A DNA stretch of 36,513 nt from Deltaproteobacteria bacterium. Its GTDB lineage: Bacteria > Myxococcota_A > Polyangia > Haliangiales > Haliangiaceae. The notes beneath the pieces were generated by a model that saw only the letters and a list, made by a program, of their open reading frames with translations, was not told where the DNA came from and made no database searches. The position numbers and the translations under genes are program-made. Shown piece by piece: positions 26,738-35,725 of the stretch (position 1 is its first letter; every line of letters starts with the position of its first letter). The stretch spans positions 1 to 36,513 of the forward strand of contig JAIOQA010000240.1 in assembly GCA_021413675.1 (NCBI GenBank). Reading direction: 5' to 3'.

Positions 26738-26770
26738 GTACGCGCCGCGGACACTGCGCAGCGCGCGTAC
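26738..26770 (+). other. Inverted repeat after the Cys-ladder lipoprotein
   Basis: GTACGCGC (26738-26745) and GCGCGTAC (26763-26770) are perfect 8-base arms around a 17-base loop that holds an inner CTGCGCAG palindrome. It starts 8 bases after the stop codon. There is no T-run, so it may be a hairpin at the 3' end of the message or a factor-dependent terminator. Confidence 0.35.
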
Positions 26771-26828
26771 ACCCGGGCGCGATCTCGACGCGGCTCGTCA
26801 GCGCGCGGCGCGGCGGTCATGGTGGGGC

Positions 26829-27596
26829 GTGCCCACACGCGTCCTCCTCGTCCACAGCGGCGGCTTCACGTCGCGCCAGTGGCGGCGCCTCGCCGCCGAG
26901 CTCGCGCCCACCCACGAGGTCATCGCGCCGGATCTGATCGGCTACGGCGATGGCCCGCGCTGGCCCGACGGTGCGCCGTTCCACTTCCGCGAGGATGTCG
27001 CCGGGCTGATCGCGCGCCTCGACGCGGCGCCCGGTGCCGGGCCGGCGCACGTCGTCGGGCACTCGTACGGCGGGCTGCTCGCGCTGCAGGTCGCGCTCGC
27101 GCGGCCGGCGCTGGTGCGGTCGCTCGCGCTGTACGAGCCGGTCGCGTTCGGCGTGCTCGATCCGATCGAGGATGCCGACGCGCTGGCGTCCCTGCGCGAG
27201 GTCGGCGCGCCGTACGCCCTCGGCCCCGACGGCGCCGCCGACGACGCGTGGCTGGCGGCCTTCGTCGAGTGGTGGAACGGTCCCGGCGCGTGGGCCGCGC
27301 TCGGCGACGACACCCGGGGCGCGTTCCGCGCCGTCGGCTGGAAGCTGTCGCAGGAGGTCGCGAGCCTGGTCGCCGATCGCACCGATCGCGCGACCTACGG
27401 CGCGATCGCCGCGCCGACCTTGCTGCTCGGCGGCGAGCGCAGCCCGATGACCGAGCAGCGCGTGCTCGCGCGCCTCGCGGCCGCGCTGCCCCGCGCGGAG
27501 CTGCGCCGCATCGACGCGGCCGGGCACATGGGGCCGATCACGCACGCCGCCGCGGTCAACGCCGCGATCGCCGCGCACGTGCGCGCCAACCCCTGA
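26829..27596 (+). CDS. Alpha/beta-hydrolase
   Basis: A 255-residue alpha/beta-hydrolase fold enzyme. The oxyanion region is HSGGFTSRQW. The nucleophile elbow GHSYGG has Ser near residue 78. A possible acid lies in LLLGGERSPMTEQ, and the catalytic His in AAGHMGPITH near 237. There is no signal peptide, so it is cytoplasmic. The acid residue after LLLGG is Glu or replaced, where Asp is more usual (LLGG.D). The substrate is unknown; it could be an esterase or a C-C bond hydrolase. The GTG at 26829 was taken as start because the domain begins at once (RVLLVHSGG). Confidence 0.88.
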   Translation: MPTRVLLVHSGGFTSRQWRRLAAELAPTHEVIAPDLIGYGDGPRWPDGAPFHFREDVAGLIARLDAAPGAGPAHVVGHSYGGLLALQVALARPALVRSLALYEPVAFGVLDPIEDADALASLREVGAPYALGPDGAADDAWLAAFVEWWNGPGAWAALGDDTRGAFRAVGWKLSQEVASLVADRTDRATYGAIAAPTLLLGGERSPMTEQRVLARLAAALPRAELRRIDAAGHMGPITHAAAVNAAIAAHVRANP

Positions 27597-27677
27597 CATC
27601 TGGCCGGACCAGTGCGCCGCGCCACCGTCGCGCACAAGCCGATAGGCAGCGCCGGGCGCGCCCATGTATACGAGGGC

Positions 27678-29351
27678 ATGATCCGCGCCGCTCGTCTCGC
27701 TATCGTCCTCGTCGTCGCGCTCGCGTCCGCCTGTGGCGGCGGCGGGGCCGCGAACCCGGACGCCGCCGGCGCGAGCGACGGCGCCGCCGATGGCGCGTTC
27801 GACGCCGCCATCGACGCCAGCCCGGGCGCCGCCGACGCGCGCCCCGACGCTGGCGACTGCGGCACGCCGACCGCGTGCGCCGCGCTCTGGGAGCAGCAGG
27901 CGAGCGATCGCTACGACAGCCTGCAGGGCGATCCGCTCGCGCTCGCCGACTTCCTGCGCGCCGTGCCCAAGGGCGGCGATCTGCACAACCACCTGAACGG
28001 CGCGGTCTACGCCGAGACCTACCTCGAGTGGGCGCGCGCCGACGGCGACTGCATCAACTCGACGACCTACGCCGCGGTCGGCGCGAGCGGCTGCAGCACG
28101 AGCACGATGCCGGCGCCGTCGTCGGGCGCGTTCTTCGACGCGATCGTCCGCGCGTGGTCGATGCAGGACTTCGTCGCCGGGACCCAGAGCGGCCACGATC
28201 ACTTCTTCGCGACCTTCGGCAAGTACGGCACGATCGCCGGCCTCCATCGCGACGAGTCGCTGGCCGACATCGTCACGCGCGCGTACGGCGAGAACCAGCT
28301 CTACATCGAGACGATGTTCAACCTCGGCAAGAACACCGGCACGCTGGCCGCCTCGCTCTGGTCGGGCACGCTCACCCAGGCCGATCTGCCCACGCTCTAC
28401 GCCTCGCTGACGACCAACGCCGGCTTCACGACCGCGGTCACCAGCGACGTCAACGTGGTCAACAGCGCGACCACCGGGCTCGCGACCGCGCTCGACTGCA
28501 ACGGCCTGTCGCCGCCCGACGCCTGCGGCGTGACGGTGCGGTTCATCGCGCAGGTGTCGCGCACCGGCGCCAACGATCAGATCTTCGGCCAGCTGGTCGG
28601 CGCGTTCGAGATGGCGTCGCGGACCTCGGGCATCGTCGGCGTGAACCTGTCGTCGCCCGAGGACGACACCGCCTCGATCAACAACTACAAGCTGCACATG
28701 GCGATGCTCGACTTCCTCTACGCGAAGTACACCGCCACCGGCGCGAGCCCGCTGCACATCACGCTGCACGCTGGCGAGCTGACCGCGGCCTACCTGCCGA
28801 CCGGCTCGACCGCGAACACGTTCCACATCCGCGACGCGGTCGAGGTCGCCCACGCCGAGCGCATCGGCCACGGCCTCGACGTCATGTCGGAGACCGATCC
28901 CACCGGGCTGCTCGACGAGATGGCCCAGAAGAACGTGCTGGTCGAGGTCTGCCTGAGCTCGAACGATCAGATCCTCGAGGTCAAGGGCGCCGATCACCCG
29001 CTCGCGCAGTACCTCGCGCACGGCGTGCCGGTCGCGCTCGCGACCGATGACCAGGGCGTGTCGCGCTCGAGCCTGGCCGGCGAGTACCTGAAGGCCGCGC
29101 TCGATCAGCACCTCGACTATCGCCAGCTCAAGACCGTCGCGCGCCAGAGCCTGGAGCACGCGTTCCTGCCCGGCGCGAGCCTGTGGACCGCGGTCGGCAC
29201 CGCGCCGGTCGCCGCGTGCGCGCCGACCGACACGATGGGCGTGGGCGATCCCGCGAACACCGCCTGCGCCGACTTCCTCGCCCAGAGCGAGCGCGCCCGC
29301 ATGCAGTGGGAGCTCGAGCACCGCTTCCGCGTGTTCGAGCAGCAGCAGTAG
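27678..29351 (+). CDS. Exported adenosine deaminase-like lipoprotein
   Basis: A 557-residue protein. The lipoprotein signal ends in ASAC (Cys near residue 19), followed by an Ala/Asp/Gly-rich linker (about 20-58). The catalytic domain is of the adenosine/AMP deaminase superfamily: zinc-binding HxH in GDLHNHLNGA (H103, H105), the HAGE motif (H364, catalytic E367), GHG in RIGHGLDV, and the metal-binding Asp pair in ATDDQG (457-458). All catalytic residues are present, so it should deaminate adenosine or a related nucleoside outside the cytoplasm. The layout resembles secreted ADGF/CECR1-like enzymes rather than cytoplasmic Add. GAGGG stands directly before the ATG at 27678, which is chosen over an upstream start that would bury the signal peptide. 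Confidence 0.9.
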   Translation: MIRAARLAIVLVVALASACGGGGAANPDAAGASDGAADGAFDAAIDASPGAADARPDAGDCGTPTACAALWEQQASDRYDSLQGDPLALADFLRAVPKGGDLHNHLNGAVYAETYLEWARADGDCINSTTYAAVGASGCSTSTMPAPSSGAFFDAIVRAWSMQDFVAGTQSGHDHFFATFGKYGTIAGLHRDESLADIVTRAYGENQLYIETMFNLGKNTGTLAASLWSGTLTQADLPTLYASLTTNAGFTTAVTSDVNVVNSATTGLATALDCNGLSPPDACGVTVRFIAQVSRTGANDQIFGQLVGAFEMASRTSGIVGVNLSSPEDDTASINNYKLHMAMLDFLYAKYTATGASPLHITLHAGELTAAYLPTGSTANTFHIRDAVEVAHAERIGHGLDVMSETDPTGLLDEMAQKNVLVEVCLSSNDQILEVKGADHPLAQYLAHGVPVALATDDQGVSRSSLAGEYLKAALDQHLDYRQLKTVARQSLEHAFLPGASLWTAVGTAPVAACAPTDTMGVGDPANTACADFLAQSERARMQWELEHRFRVFEQQQ

Positions 29352-29383
29352 TCCGGCGACCGGCACCGCCGGCCCTCGGCGGT

Positions 29384-29408
29384 TTGACGGTACGGCCGCC
29401 GCCGTCAA
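29384..29408 (+). other. Inverted repeat after the deaminase gene
   Basis: TTGACGG (29384-29390) and CCGTCAA (29402-29408) are perfect arms around an 11-base GC-rich loop, 33 bases past the deaminase stop. It may end the deaminase transcript or regulate the che operon; no T-run follows. Confidence 0.35.
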
Positions 29409-29432
29409 TGGCGGCGACACCGCTGCACGCAA

Positions 29433-29456
29433 GCGCCTGATCTCACAGGCGCCTGT
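29433..29456 (+). promoter_or_regulatory. Overlapping hairpin and palindrome upstream of the che operon
   Basis: GCGCCTG (29433-29439) pairs with CAGGCGC (29446-29452). The second arm also belongs to a perfect 12-base palindrome ACAGGCGCCTGT (29445-29456). The two structures are mutually exclusive in RNA. The palindrome could be a dimer-binding operator, 33 bases before the first start codon of the operon. Confidence 0.4.
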
Positions 29457-29488
29457 CTTGGCACCGCGCTCGCAGAGAGGTACCCGGC

Positions 29489-29890
29489 ATGGGGCCCCCG
29501 ACGCGCGTGATGGTGGTGGATGACGCCGCGTTGATGAGGTCCGTCATCGGCGACCTCGTCCGACAGAGCGGCTGCGAGGTCGTCGCGAGCTGCGCCAACG
29601 GGCGCGAGGCGCTGCTGCAGCTGCGCGCGCTCGCGCCCGACGTCGTGCTGCTCGATCTCGAGATGCCGGTGATGGACAGGCTGACGTTCTTGCGCCACGC
29701 CCGGCTCCTGACCCGCGCCCGCATCGTCGTGCTGTCGTCCGTCGTCGAGGTCGGCTCGCCGCGGGCGCGCGAGGCCCGGCGGCTGGGCGCCGACGTCGTC
29801 ATCGCCAAGCCCTCGGGCGCCGTGTCCCTCGATCTCGCCGCGACCACCGGCGCTCTGCTGTCCGACACCCTCCGGCGCGCCGCGCCCTGA
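29489..29890 (+). CDS. Single-domain response regulator, CheB-receiver-like
   Basis: A 133-residue receiver domain only. Phosphorylation-site residues are complete: acidic pair D11/D12, acceptor D56 (DVVLLDLEMP), Ser in VLSS (83-84) and K107 in IAKPSG. The MDRLTFLRHARLL and AKPSG stretches resemble the receiver half of CheB more than CheY, although the usual MDG is MDR. No methylesterase domain follows. It would accept phosphate from the CheA of this operon and act as output or phosphate sink. AGAGAGG precedes the ATG at 29489. It is the first gene of the chemosensory operon, 17 bases before cheW. Confidence 0.9.
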   Translation: MGPPTRVMVVDDAALMRSVIGDLVRQSGCEVVASCANGREALLQLRALAPDVVLLDLEMPVMDRLTFLRHARLLTRARIVVLSSVVEVGSPRAREARRLGADVVIAKPSGAVSLDLAATTGALLSDTLRRAAP

Positions 29891-29907
29891 CATTCACAGG
29901 AGCCTGC

Positions 29908-30417
29908 ATGTCCACCGACGATCTCGATCTGGTCGACGACGAACCCGAGCACATCGATCACACCTTCCTCACCTTCTACGTCGGCGGCGAGGAGTACGCC
30001 GTCCCGGTCGCGAACGTCACCGAGATCGTCCGGCTGCAGAAGACCTACGTCGTGCCCGACGTGCCCGGCTACATCCGCGGCGTCATCAACCTGCGCGGCA
30101 AGGTCATCCCGCTGCTCGACGTGCGCAACCGCTTCGGCCTGGCCGACGCGGCGTACACCGATCGCACGGTGATCGTCGTGCTCGAGCTCGGCGACACCAC
30201 GACCGGCTTGGTCGTCGACGCGGTCTCCGAGGTCACCGAGATCCTGCCCGATCAGATCGAGATCCGCCCCGCGCTGCGCAACGCCACGCGCCCCTCGATG
30301 GTGCGCGGCATGGGCAAGCGGGCCAACCGCGTCAGCTTCATCCTCGACGTCGCGGCGCTGCTCGCCGCCGACGGCGCGCCCACGCCCCCCATCTCCGCTG
30401 CGCCCACCGCGCGCTGA
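29908..30417 (+). CDS. cheW: Chemotaxis coupling protein CheW
   Basis: A 169-residue CheW. The two-barrel domain begins [20 protein letters not shown] and contains the signature [20 protein letters not shown] (about 51-70) and [10 protein letters not shown]. It bridges the receptor and CheA in cytoplasmic arrays. A 17-residue acidic N-terminal stretch and a Pro/Ala-rich C-terminal tail of about 17 residues lie outside the domain. AGGAG is seven bases before the ATG at 29908. It lies between the receiver and receptor genes, 28 bases from the latter. Confidence 0.96.
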   Translation: MSTDDLDLVDDEPEHIDHTFLTFYVGGEEYAVPVANVTEIVRLQKTYVVPDVPGYIRGVINLRGKVIPLLDVRNRFGLADAAYTDRTVIVVLELGDTTTGLVVDAVSEVTEILPDQIEIRPALRNATRPSMVRGMGKRANRVSFILDVAALLAADGAPTPPISAAPTAR

Positions 30418-30445
30418 GCTCGACCCCATTTCCAAGCGAGGTTCC

Positions 30446-32776
30446 ATGTCCACTCCGTCGAACGATTCTTCCGAGCTCGCGCAGCACCTCCGGGCCGTCG
30501 CCCAGGCGATGGCGGTCGTCGAGCTGCAACTCGATGGCACCGTCATCGCCGCCAACGAGCGCTTCTGCGCCGCGCTCGGCGTGCGCCGCGACGAGGTCGT
30601 GGGCAAGCCCCACCGCAGCTTCGTCGATCCCGGCTTCGCGGCCAGCGCCGCGTACGGCGAGCTCTGGGCCCGGCTGCGCGCCGGCGAGGCCCAGCGCGTC
30701 GACGTGCCGTGGAGCGCCCGCGACGGCCGCACGGTCTGGTTCGCGGCGTCGTACGCGCCGATCGTCGATCCCGCGGGCAAGACCATCAAGGTGCTCGAGC
30801 TCGGTACCGACATCACCGCGCGGCGCGAGCTCGAGGTCGCGGCGTCCGCCAACGCCCGCGTGCGCAGCGCGCTCGACGGCGTCAGCACCAACGTGATGAT
30901 CGCGAACGCGGAGTTCGAGATCGTCTACATGAACCCGTCCCTGGTCGAGACGCTGCGCGCGGCCGAGAGCCGGATCCAGCAGGACCTGCCCGGGTTCGCC
31001 GTCGACGGCCTGATCGGTCGCTCGATCGACGACTTCCACAAGAACCCGCGCCACCAGCGCGGCGTGCTCAAGCGCATGACCGACGGCCACGCGGCGCGGC
31101 TCAACCTCGGCGGGCTGGTCTTCGACCTCAAGGTCACGCCGGCGCGCGACGAGCGCGGCCAGACCGTCGGCTACGGCGTCGAGTGGGCCAACGTCACCGC
31201 CTCGCTCAAGGCCGAGGCCGAGCGCACTCGCCTGGTCGCCGAGGCGCTGCGGGTCAAGGGCGCGCTCGACGGCGCGTCGACCAACGTGATGATCGCCAAC
31301 GACCAGTTCGAGATCGTCTACATGAACCACACGCTGGTCGAGATGATGCGCAAGAACGAGGCGGCGATCCGCAAGGACCTGCCGCAGTTCCGGGTCGAGG
31401 GCCTGATCGGCATGAATATCGATCGGTTCCACAAGAACCCGGGCCACCAGCGCGGCGTGCTGGCGAACCTCACCGGCCGCCACACCGTCTCGCTCACCCT
31501 GGGCGGCCGGATGTTCTCGCTCGGCGCCGCCGCGGCGCGCGACGAGCGCGGCACCGTCGTCGGCTACTCGGTCGAGTGGCGCGACGTCACCGAGGAGACC
31601 ATCGCCCAGCGCGAGGTCGAGCGCGTGCTCACCGCCGCGATCGACGGCGACCTGACCCAGCGCATCCCGACCGACGGCCTCTCGGGCTTCGTGCGCTCGA
31701 TCGGCGATGGCATGAACCGCCTCATCGATTCGATCGCCGACTCGCTGCGCCAGGTGAAGATCGCGGTCGAGCAGATCGGCCAGGCGTCGACCCAGCTCGG
31801 CGCGACCAGCCAGATGATGTCGTCGTCCTCGGTCGAGCTCAACCGCGCCGCCGAGGAGTCGTCGACGGCGATGGCGCGCTCGGCCGACATGGTGAAGTCG
31901 AGCGCCGACAACGCCGCGATGGCCAACCAGCTGGTGTCGCAGACCTCCCACGCCGCGCAGGGCGGCCAGAAGCGCATGGAGGAGATGACCGGCGCGATGG
32001 GCGACATCAACGGCTCGGCCCAGCAGATCGCGAAGATCATCAAGGTCATCGACGAGATCGCGTTCCAGACCAACCTGCTCGCGCTCAACGCCGCCGTCGA
32101 GGCCGCGCGCGCCGGCCGCCACGGCAAGGGCTTCGCGGTGGTCGCGCAGGAGGTCCGCAACCTCGCCGAGCGCAGCGCCAAGGCCGCCAAGGAGACCGCG
32201 CAGCTCATCGAGGACTCGGTCGGCAAGGTCGCCCAGGGCGTGCGCATCGCGGATGCGACCCGCGGCGCGCTCAGCGAGATCGTCGGCAACGTCGCCAAGG
32301 TCGTCGACCTGGTCGGCGAGATCGCGACCGGCTCGAACGAGCAGTCGCGCACGATCCGCGCGGTCACCGACTCGATCCGCCAGGTGGCGGAGAGCGCGCA
32401 GGCCGGCAGCCAGCAGTCGAACGAGGTCGCCGCGGCGGCCGAGGAGCTCGGCCGGCAGATGGAGATCCTGAAGGGCCGCACCGACAAGTACACGGTCGGC
32501 GCGGGCGCGGTGTCGGCGGGCATGCCCGCGGGCGTCACGCCGCAGATGCTCGAGCAGATCATGGCGCTGCTCCGGGCCCAGGGCCTGGCGGCGCCGGCGC
32601 CGAGCGCGACTCGCAACGGCAACGGCCATGGCGGCAACGGTCATGGCGGCAACGGCGCGAACGGCGCGAACGGCCATGGCGCGAACGGTCACGGCTCGAA
32701 CGGCGCGAACGGCCACGCGGATCCGCGCGCGGTGCTGCCGCTCGATCGCGACGAGCGCGGCTTCGGCGGCTTCTAG
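30446..32776 (+). CDS. Soluble chemoreceptor with three PAS domains
   Basis: A 776-residue methyl-accepting protein with no transmembrane segment. PAS1 (about 15-125) is of ordinary type. PAS2 (about 140-255) and PAS3 (about 265-380) are close duplicates, each with [15 protein letters not shown] and FHKNP.HQRGVL, a receptor-specific PAS type. A short HAMP-like stretch (about 390-430) follows, then the signalling helices with hairpin tip [20 protein letters not shown] starting near residue 536. The end is a Gly/Asn/His linker (724-757) and a terminal GFGGF. It would sense an internal cue, perhaps redox, gas or energy state through the PAS domains; no ligand can be shown. The receptor stands between cheW and cheA. 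Confidence 0.94.
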   Translation: MSTPSNDSSELAQHLRAVAQAMAVVELQLDGTVIAANERFCAALGVRRDEVVGKPHRSFVDPGFAASAAYGELWARLRAGEAQRVDVPWSARDGRTVWFAASYAPIVDPAGKTIKVLELGTDITARRELEVAASANARVRSALDGVSTNVMIANAEFEIVYMNPSLVETLRAAESRIQQDLPGFAVDGLIGRSIDDFHKNPRHQRGVLKRMTDGHAARLNLGGLVFDLKVTPARDERGQTVGYGVEWANVTASLKAEAERTRLVAEALRVKGALDGASTNVMIANDQFEIVYMNHTLVEMMRKNEAAIRKDLPQFRVEGLIGMNIDRFHKNPGHQRGVLANLTGRHTVSLTLGGRMFSLGAAAARDERGTVVGYSVEWRDVTEETIAQREVERVLTAAIDGDLTQRIPTDGLSGFVRSIGDGMNRLIDSIADSLRQVKIAVEQIGQASTQLGATSQMMSSSSVELNRAAEESSTAMARSADMVKSSADNAAMANQLVSQTSHAAQGGQKRMEEMTGAMGDINGSAQQIAKIIKVIDEIAFQTNLLALNAAVEAARAGRHGKGFAVVAQEVRNLAERSAKAAKETAQLIEDSVGKVAQGVRIADATRGALSEIVGNVAKVVDLVGEIATGSNEQSRTIRAVTDSIRQVAESAQAGSQQSNEVAAAAEELGRQMEILKGRTDKYTVGAGAVSAGMPAGVTPQMLEQIMALLRAQGLAAPAPSATRNGNGHGGNGHGGNGANGANGHGANGHGSNGANGHADPRAVLPLDRDERGFGGF
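32615..32716 (+). repeat. Low-complexity NGHG repeat tract in the receptor gene
   Basis: Degenerate 9-15-base repeats built from AACGGC plus CATGGC or GCG units encode a 34-residue Asn-Gly-His-Ala linker. It is likely a flexible tether ahead of the receptor C terminus and prone to length change. Confidence 0.85.
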
Positions 32777-32830
32777 TCACGGCCTGCTGGTCCCCCGGCA
32801 CGCACGACCCCTCGTTACCTGGAGCTCGCC

Positions 32831-35725
32831 ATGGGACTCGACGATGAACTGGTGTGGAGTGAGTACGCGAACGACGCTGGCGAGGCGCTGGGCGCGATCG
32901 AGGGCGCGCTGCTCGCGCTCGAGGCGGCGCCGAACCGGCGCGACGAGATCGACCGGCTGTACCGCGGCCTGCACACGATCAAGGGCAACTCGGGGTTCCT
33001 GCGGCTCGCGCAGATCGAGCACCTCGCCCACGCCGCCGAGGATCTCATCGGGCTGGTGCGCGACCACGGAGTGCCGATGGAGTCGCCGCTCGTCGATCTG
33101 CTGCTGATCGTCGTCGACCGGCTGCGCGAGGTGGTCGAGGCCGCGGGCCGCGATCGGCGCGACGCGGCGCCCGAGCGGGTCGCGACGCTGATCGCCGATG
33201 TCGAGGCCGCGCGCGTGGCGCGCGATCCGCGCGGGGCGAGGGCGGTGCCGATCGTGCGCGACGTCGCGCCGGTCGAGGTACCCGCCGCGGCCGAGGTCCC
33301 GATCGCGGTGCCGGTCGTGGTCGCCCCGCCGACGATCGGGCACGACGCCGAGCTGGAGCTGATCGAGCCCGCGCTCGACGCCGGCTTCGTCGAGGTGTTC
33401 CTGTCGATGGTCGCCGACGCGTGCCCGGCCCTGGGCGCGGCGATCGTCGAGGCCGGCGATCCGGCGACCGCGAGCGCGGCCTGCGCGGCGCTGGTCCGCA
33501 TCACCGACGATCTCGGGCTCGCCGCCGAGCGCATGGGCTACGTCCACGTCCAGGATCTGCTCGGGCGGATCGCCGCGGCCGCGACCGCGGGTGGCCCGCG
33601 GATCGCCGAGCTGCCCGAGCTCGAGCTGGCGCTGTACACCCAGCTGGTCGCGGTCGAGACGAGCTACGCCGCGCTGACCGAGGCGCCGCAAGACTTCGGC
33701 GTGACCGCGGTCTATCGGCGCGCGTGCGCGCTCGGCGCGCCCGCGGATCTGGCGCAGCTGCGCGCGATGTTCGCCGCGCCGGCGCTGCCCGGCCGCGACG
33801 CGCTGCGGCCGCTGTTCGCGCGGCTGCGGGCGGCGTGCGAGAGCCACCAGCTCGACAGCGCGGTCGAGACGTTGCTCGAGCACGAGGATCGGGTCGCGCG
33901 GGTGCTCGAGCGCGGCGCCGTCATCGGCCCTGACGATCGCGGCCCGGTGCTCGATCTGCTCGCCGAGATCGCCAACGCGATCCACGAGGACGACGTCGGC
34001 AGCGCGACGATCGCGATCCCGACGCTCAAGCTGCCGGTGATGACCGTCGCGGAGAGCGCAGGGCTGCCGGTGTCGAGCGCGATCCGCGCCCAGATCTCGC
34101 CGAGCATCGACGGGCACCTCGGCTGGCTGCGCGCCGCCGGCACCGGGCTGTTCGAGCTCCACGTCGAGCTCGAGCGCAAGGCCGACCTCGCCGCTGGCTT
34201 CCACGCCTGGGTCGCGCGCGGACGCGTGAAGGTCGTGACGAGCGCGGTCGTGCCCGGGCCCGATGGCCTGGGCGCCTATCGCTTCCTGATGAGCAGCGCG
34301 CTGCCGATCGCGGCGCTCCGCGACGAGCTGCGCGCGATCGATCCGGGCGGGCAGGCGCTGCGCGCGCACCCGCTCGACGGCAGCGAAGGCCCGGCGCCCG
34401 AGGTCGTCGCGTTCGCGCCCTCGGCCGTCGCCGCCCCGGCGAAGGCCGCGCCGATCGCCGCGCCGATCGCCGCGCCACCCGCCCGTCCACCGGTGCGCGC
34501 CGCCGAGGTCGATCCCGTCGCCGCGGATCCCGACGACGCCGAGCCCGCGCGCGCCGCCGGCGGCAAGACCGAGTTCCTGCGCATCGACGCCCGCAAGGTC
34601 TCGCTCATCATGGACCTCGCCGGCGAGCTCGGCCTCGCCAGCGGCGCGGTCACCCATCATCCCGAGCTGGTCGGCCTGGAGCTCGAGGGCTTCACCGCGG
34701 CGTCGCACAAGCTCGAGGTCCTGATCCGCGAGCTGCAGAGCGAGGTCTCGGCGATGCGGCTGGTGCCGGTCGCCGGCGTCTTCCACCGCATGCGCCGGGT
34801 CGTGCGCGACACCGCGCGCCGCACCGGCAAGCGCGTCGAGCTGGTGCTGGTCGGCGAGGAGACCGAGATCGACAAGATCATGGTCGACGGGCTCGCCGAT
34901 CCGCTGGTCCACATGTTGCGCAACGCGATCGATCACGGGCTCGAGACCCCGGACGAGCGCGCGGCCGCGGGCAAGCCGCCGACCGGTCGGATCGTCCTCG
35001 AGGCCTCGCACCAGGGCGGCGAGGTCTCGATCACCGTCGCCGATGACGGCCGCGGCCTCGATCGCGATCGCATCCTGGCCCGCGCCACCGAGCGCGGCCT
35101 GATCCCGCCGGGCGCCGCGCTCACCGATCAGGAGGCCCACGAGCTGATCTTCCTGCCCGGGTTCTCGACCAAGGAGGCGATCGACGAGCTGTCGGGCCGC
35201 GGCGTCGGCATGGACGTCGTCAAGTCGACGATCGAGGGCCTGCGCGGCCGGGTCCACGTGCGCTCGACGCCGGGGCGCGGCACCCAGATCCACCTCGCGG
35301 TGCCGCTGACGCTCGCGTTCGTCGAGGCGATGATCGTGGGCGAGCGCGACCGCCTGTTCGCGGTGCCGATCGAGAAGGTCTTCGAGGTCTTCCAGGTGCG
35401 CGCCGATCAGATCGCGTCGAACTCGGCCGATGGCCAGCGCCTCCTGCGGGTGCGCGACAGCGTCGTGCCGGTGTGCTGGCTGTCGCGGTTCTTCGACGAG
35501 GTCACCGACACCAGCAACGAGCCGCTCGAGGGCCGGATCGCGGTCGTGGTCCAGACCGCCCACGGCAGCCTGGCCCTGCCGATCGACCGGCTGCTCGGCA
35601 ACCAGCAGATCATGCTCAAGCCGCTCACCGGCGTGCTCGCCGGCGTCCGCGCCGCGGCCGGCTGCGGCATGCTGCGCTCGGGCGACGTCGCGCTCACCCT
35701 GGACTGCGAGCGCCTCCATGCCTGA
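32831..35725 (+). CDS. cheA: Chemotaxis histidine kinase CheA
   Basis: A 964-residue CheA. The HPt domain has phospho-accepting H48 in LHTIKGNSGFL. A long middle region (about 110-560) includes a helical part without His (about 180-400) and a P2-like part (LFELHVELERKADLAAGF and onwards, about 440-510). After an Ala/Pro linker come the dimerisation helices (about 580-640). The ATPase has N box LVHMLRNAIDHG, G1 DDGRGLD, F box GFSTKE and G2 GRGVGMDVV, and a C-terminal CheW-like domain ends the protein. Most CheA proteins are nearer 650-750 residues, so the middle is expanded. GGAG precedes the ATG at 32831. It overlaps the cheR start by 8 bases. Confidence 0.96.
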   Translation: MGLDDELVWSEYANDAGEALGAIEGALLALEAAPNRRDEIDRLYRGLHTIKGNSGFLRLAQIEHLAHAAEDLIGLVRDHGVPMESPLVDLLLIVVDRLREVVEAAGRDRRDAAPERVATLIADVEAARVARDPRGARAVPIVRDVAPVEVPAAAEVPIAVPVVVAPPTIGHDAELELIEPALDAGFVEVFLSMVADACPALGAAIVEAGDPATASAACAALVRITDDLGLAAERMGYVHVQDLLGRIAAAATAGGPRIAELPELELALYTQLVAVETSYAALTEAPQDFGVTAVYRRACALGAPADLAQLRAMFAAPALPGRDALRPLFARLRAACESHQLDSAVETLLEHEDRVARVLERGAVIGPDDRGPVLDLLAEIANAIHEDDVGSATIAIPTLKLPVMTVAESAGLPVSSAIRAQISPSIDGHLGWLRAAGTGLFELHVELERKADLAAGFHAWVARGRVKVVTSAVVPGPDGLGAYRFLMSSALPIAALRDELRAIDPGGQALRAHPLDGSEGPAPEVVAFAPSAVAAPAKAAPIAAPIAAPPARPPVRAAEVDPVAADPDDAEPARAAGGKTEFLRIDARKVSLIMDLAGELGLASGAVTHHPELVGLELEGFTAASHKLEVLIRELQSEVSAMRLVPVAGVFHRMRRVVRDTARRTGKRVELVLVGEETEIDKIMVDGLADPLVHMLRNAIDHGLETPDERAAAGKPPTGRIVLEASHQGGEVSITVADDGRGLDRDRILARATERGLIPPGAALTDQEAHELIFLPGFSTKEAIDELSGRGVGMDVVKSTIEGLRGRVHVRSTPGRGTQIHLAVPLTLAFVEAMIVGERDRLFAVPIEKVFEVFQVRADQIASNSADGQRLLRVRDSVVPVCWLSRFFDEVTDTSNEPLEGRIAVVVQTAHGSLALPIDRLLGNQQIMLKPLTGVLAGVRAAAGCGMLRSGDVALTLDCERLHA

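Noticed and set aside
29459..29474. Sigma54-like TGGCAC-N5-TCGCA before the che operon
   Set aside because: Spacing and -24 match, but transcription would start about four bases before the ATG at 29489, cutting off the ribosome-binding site. Probably chance.
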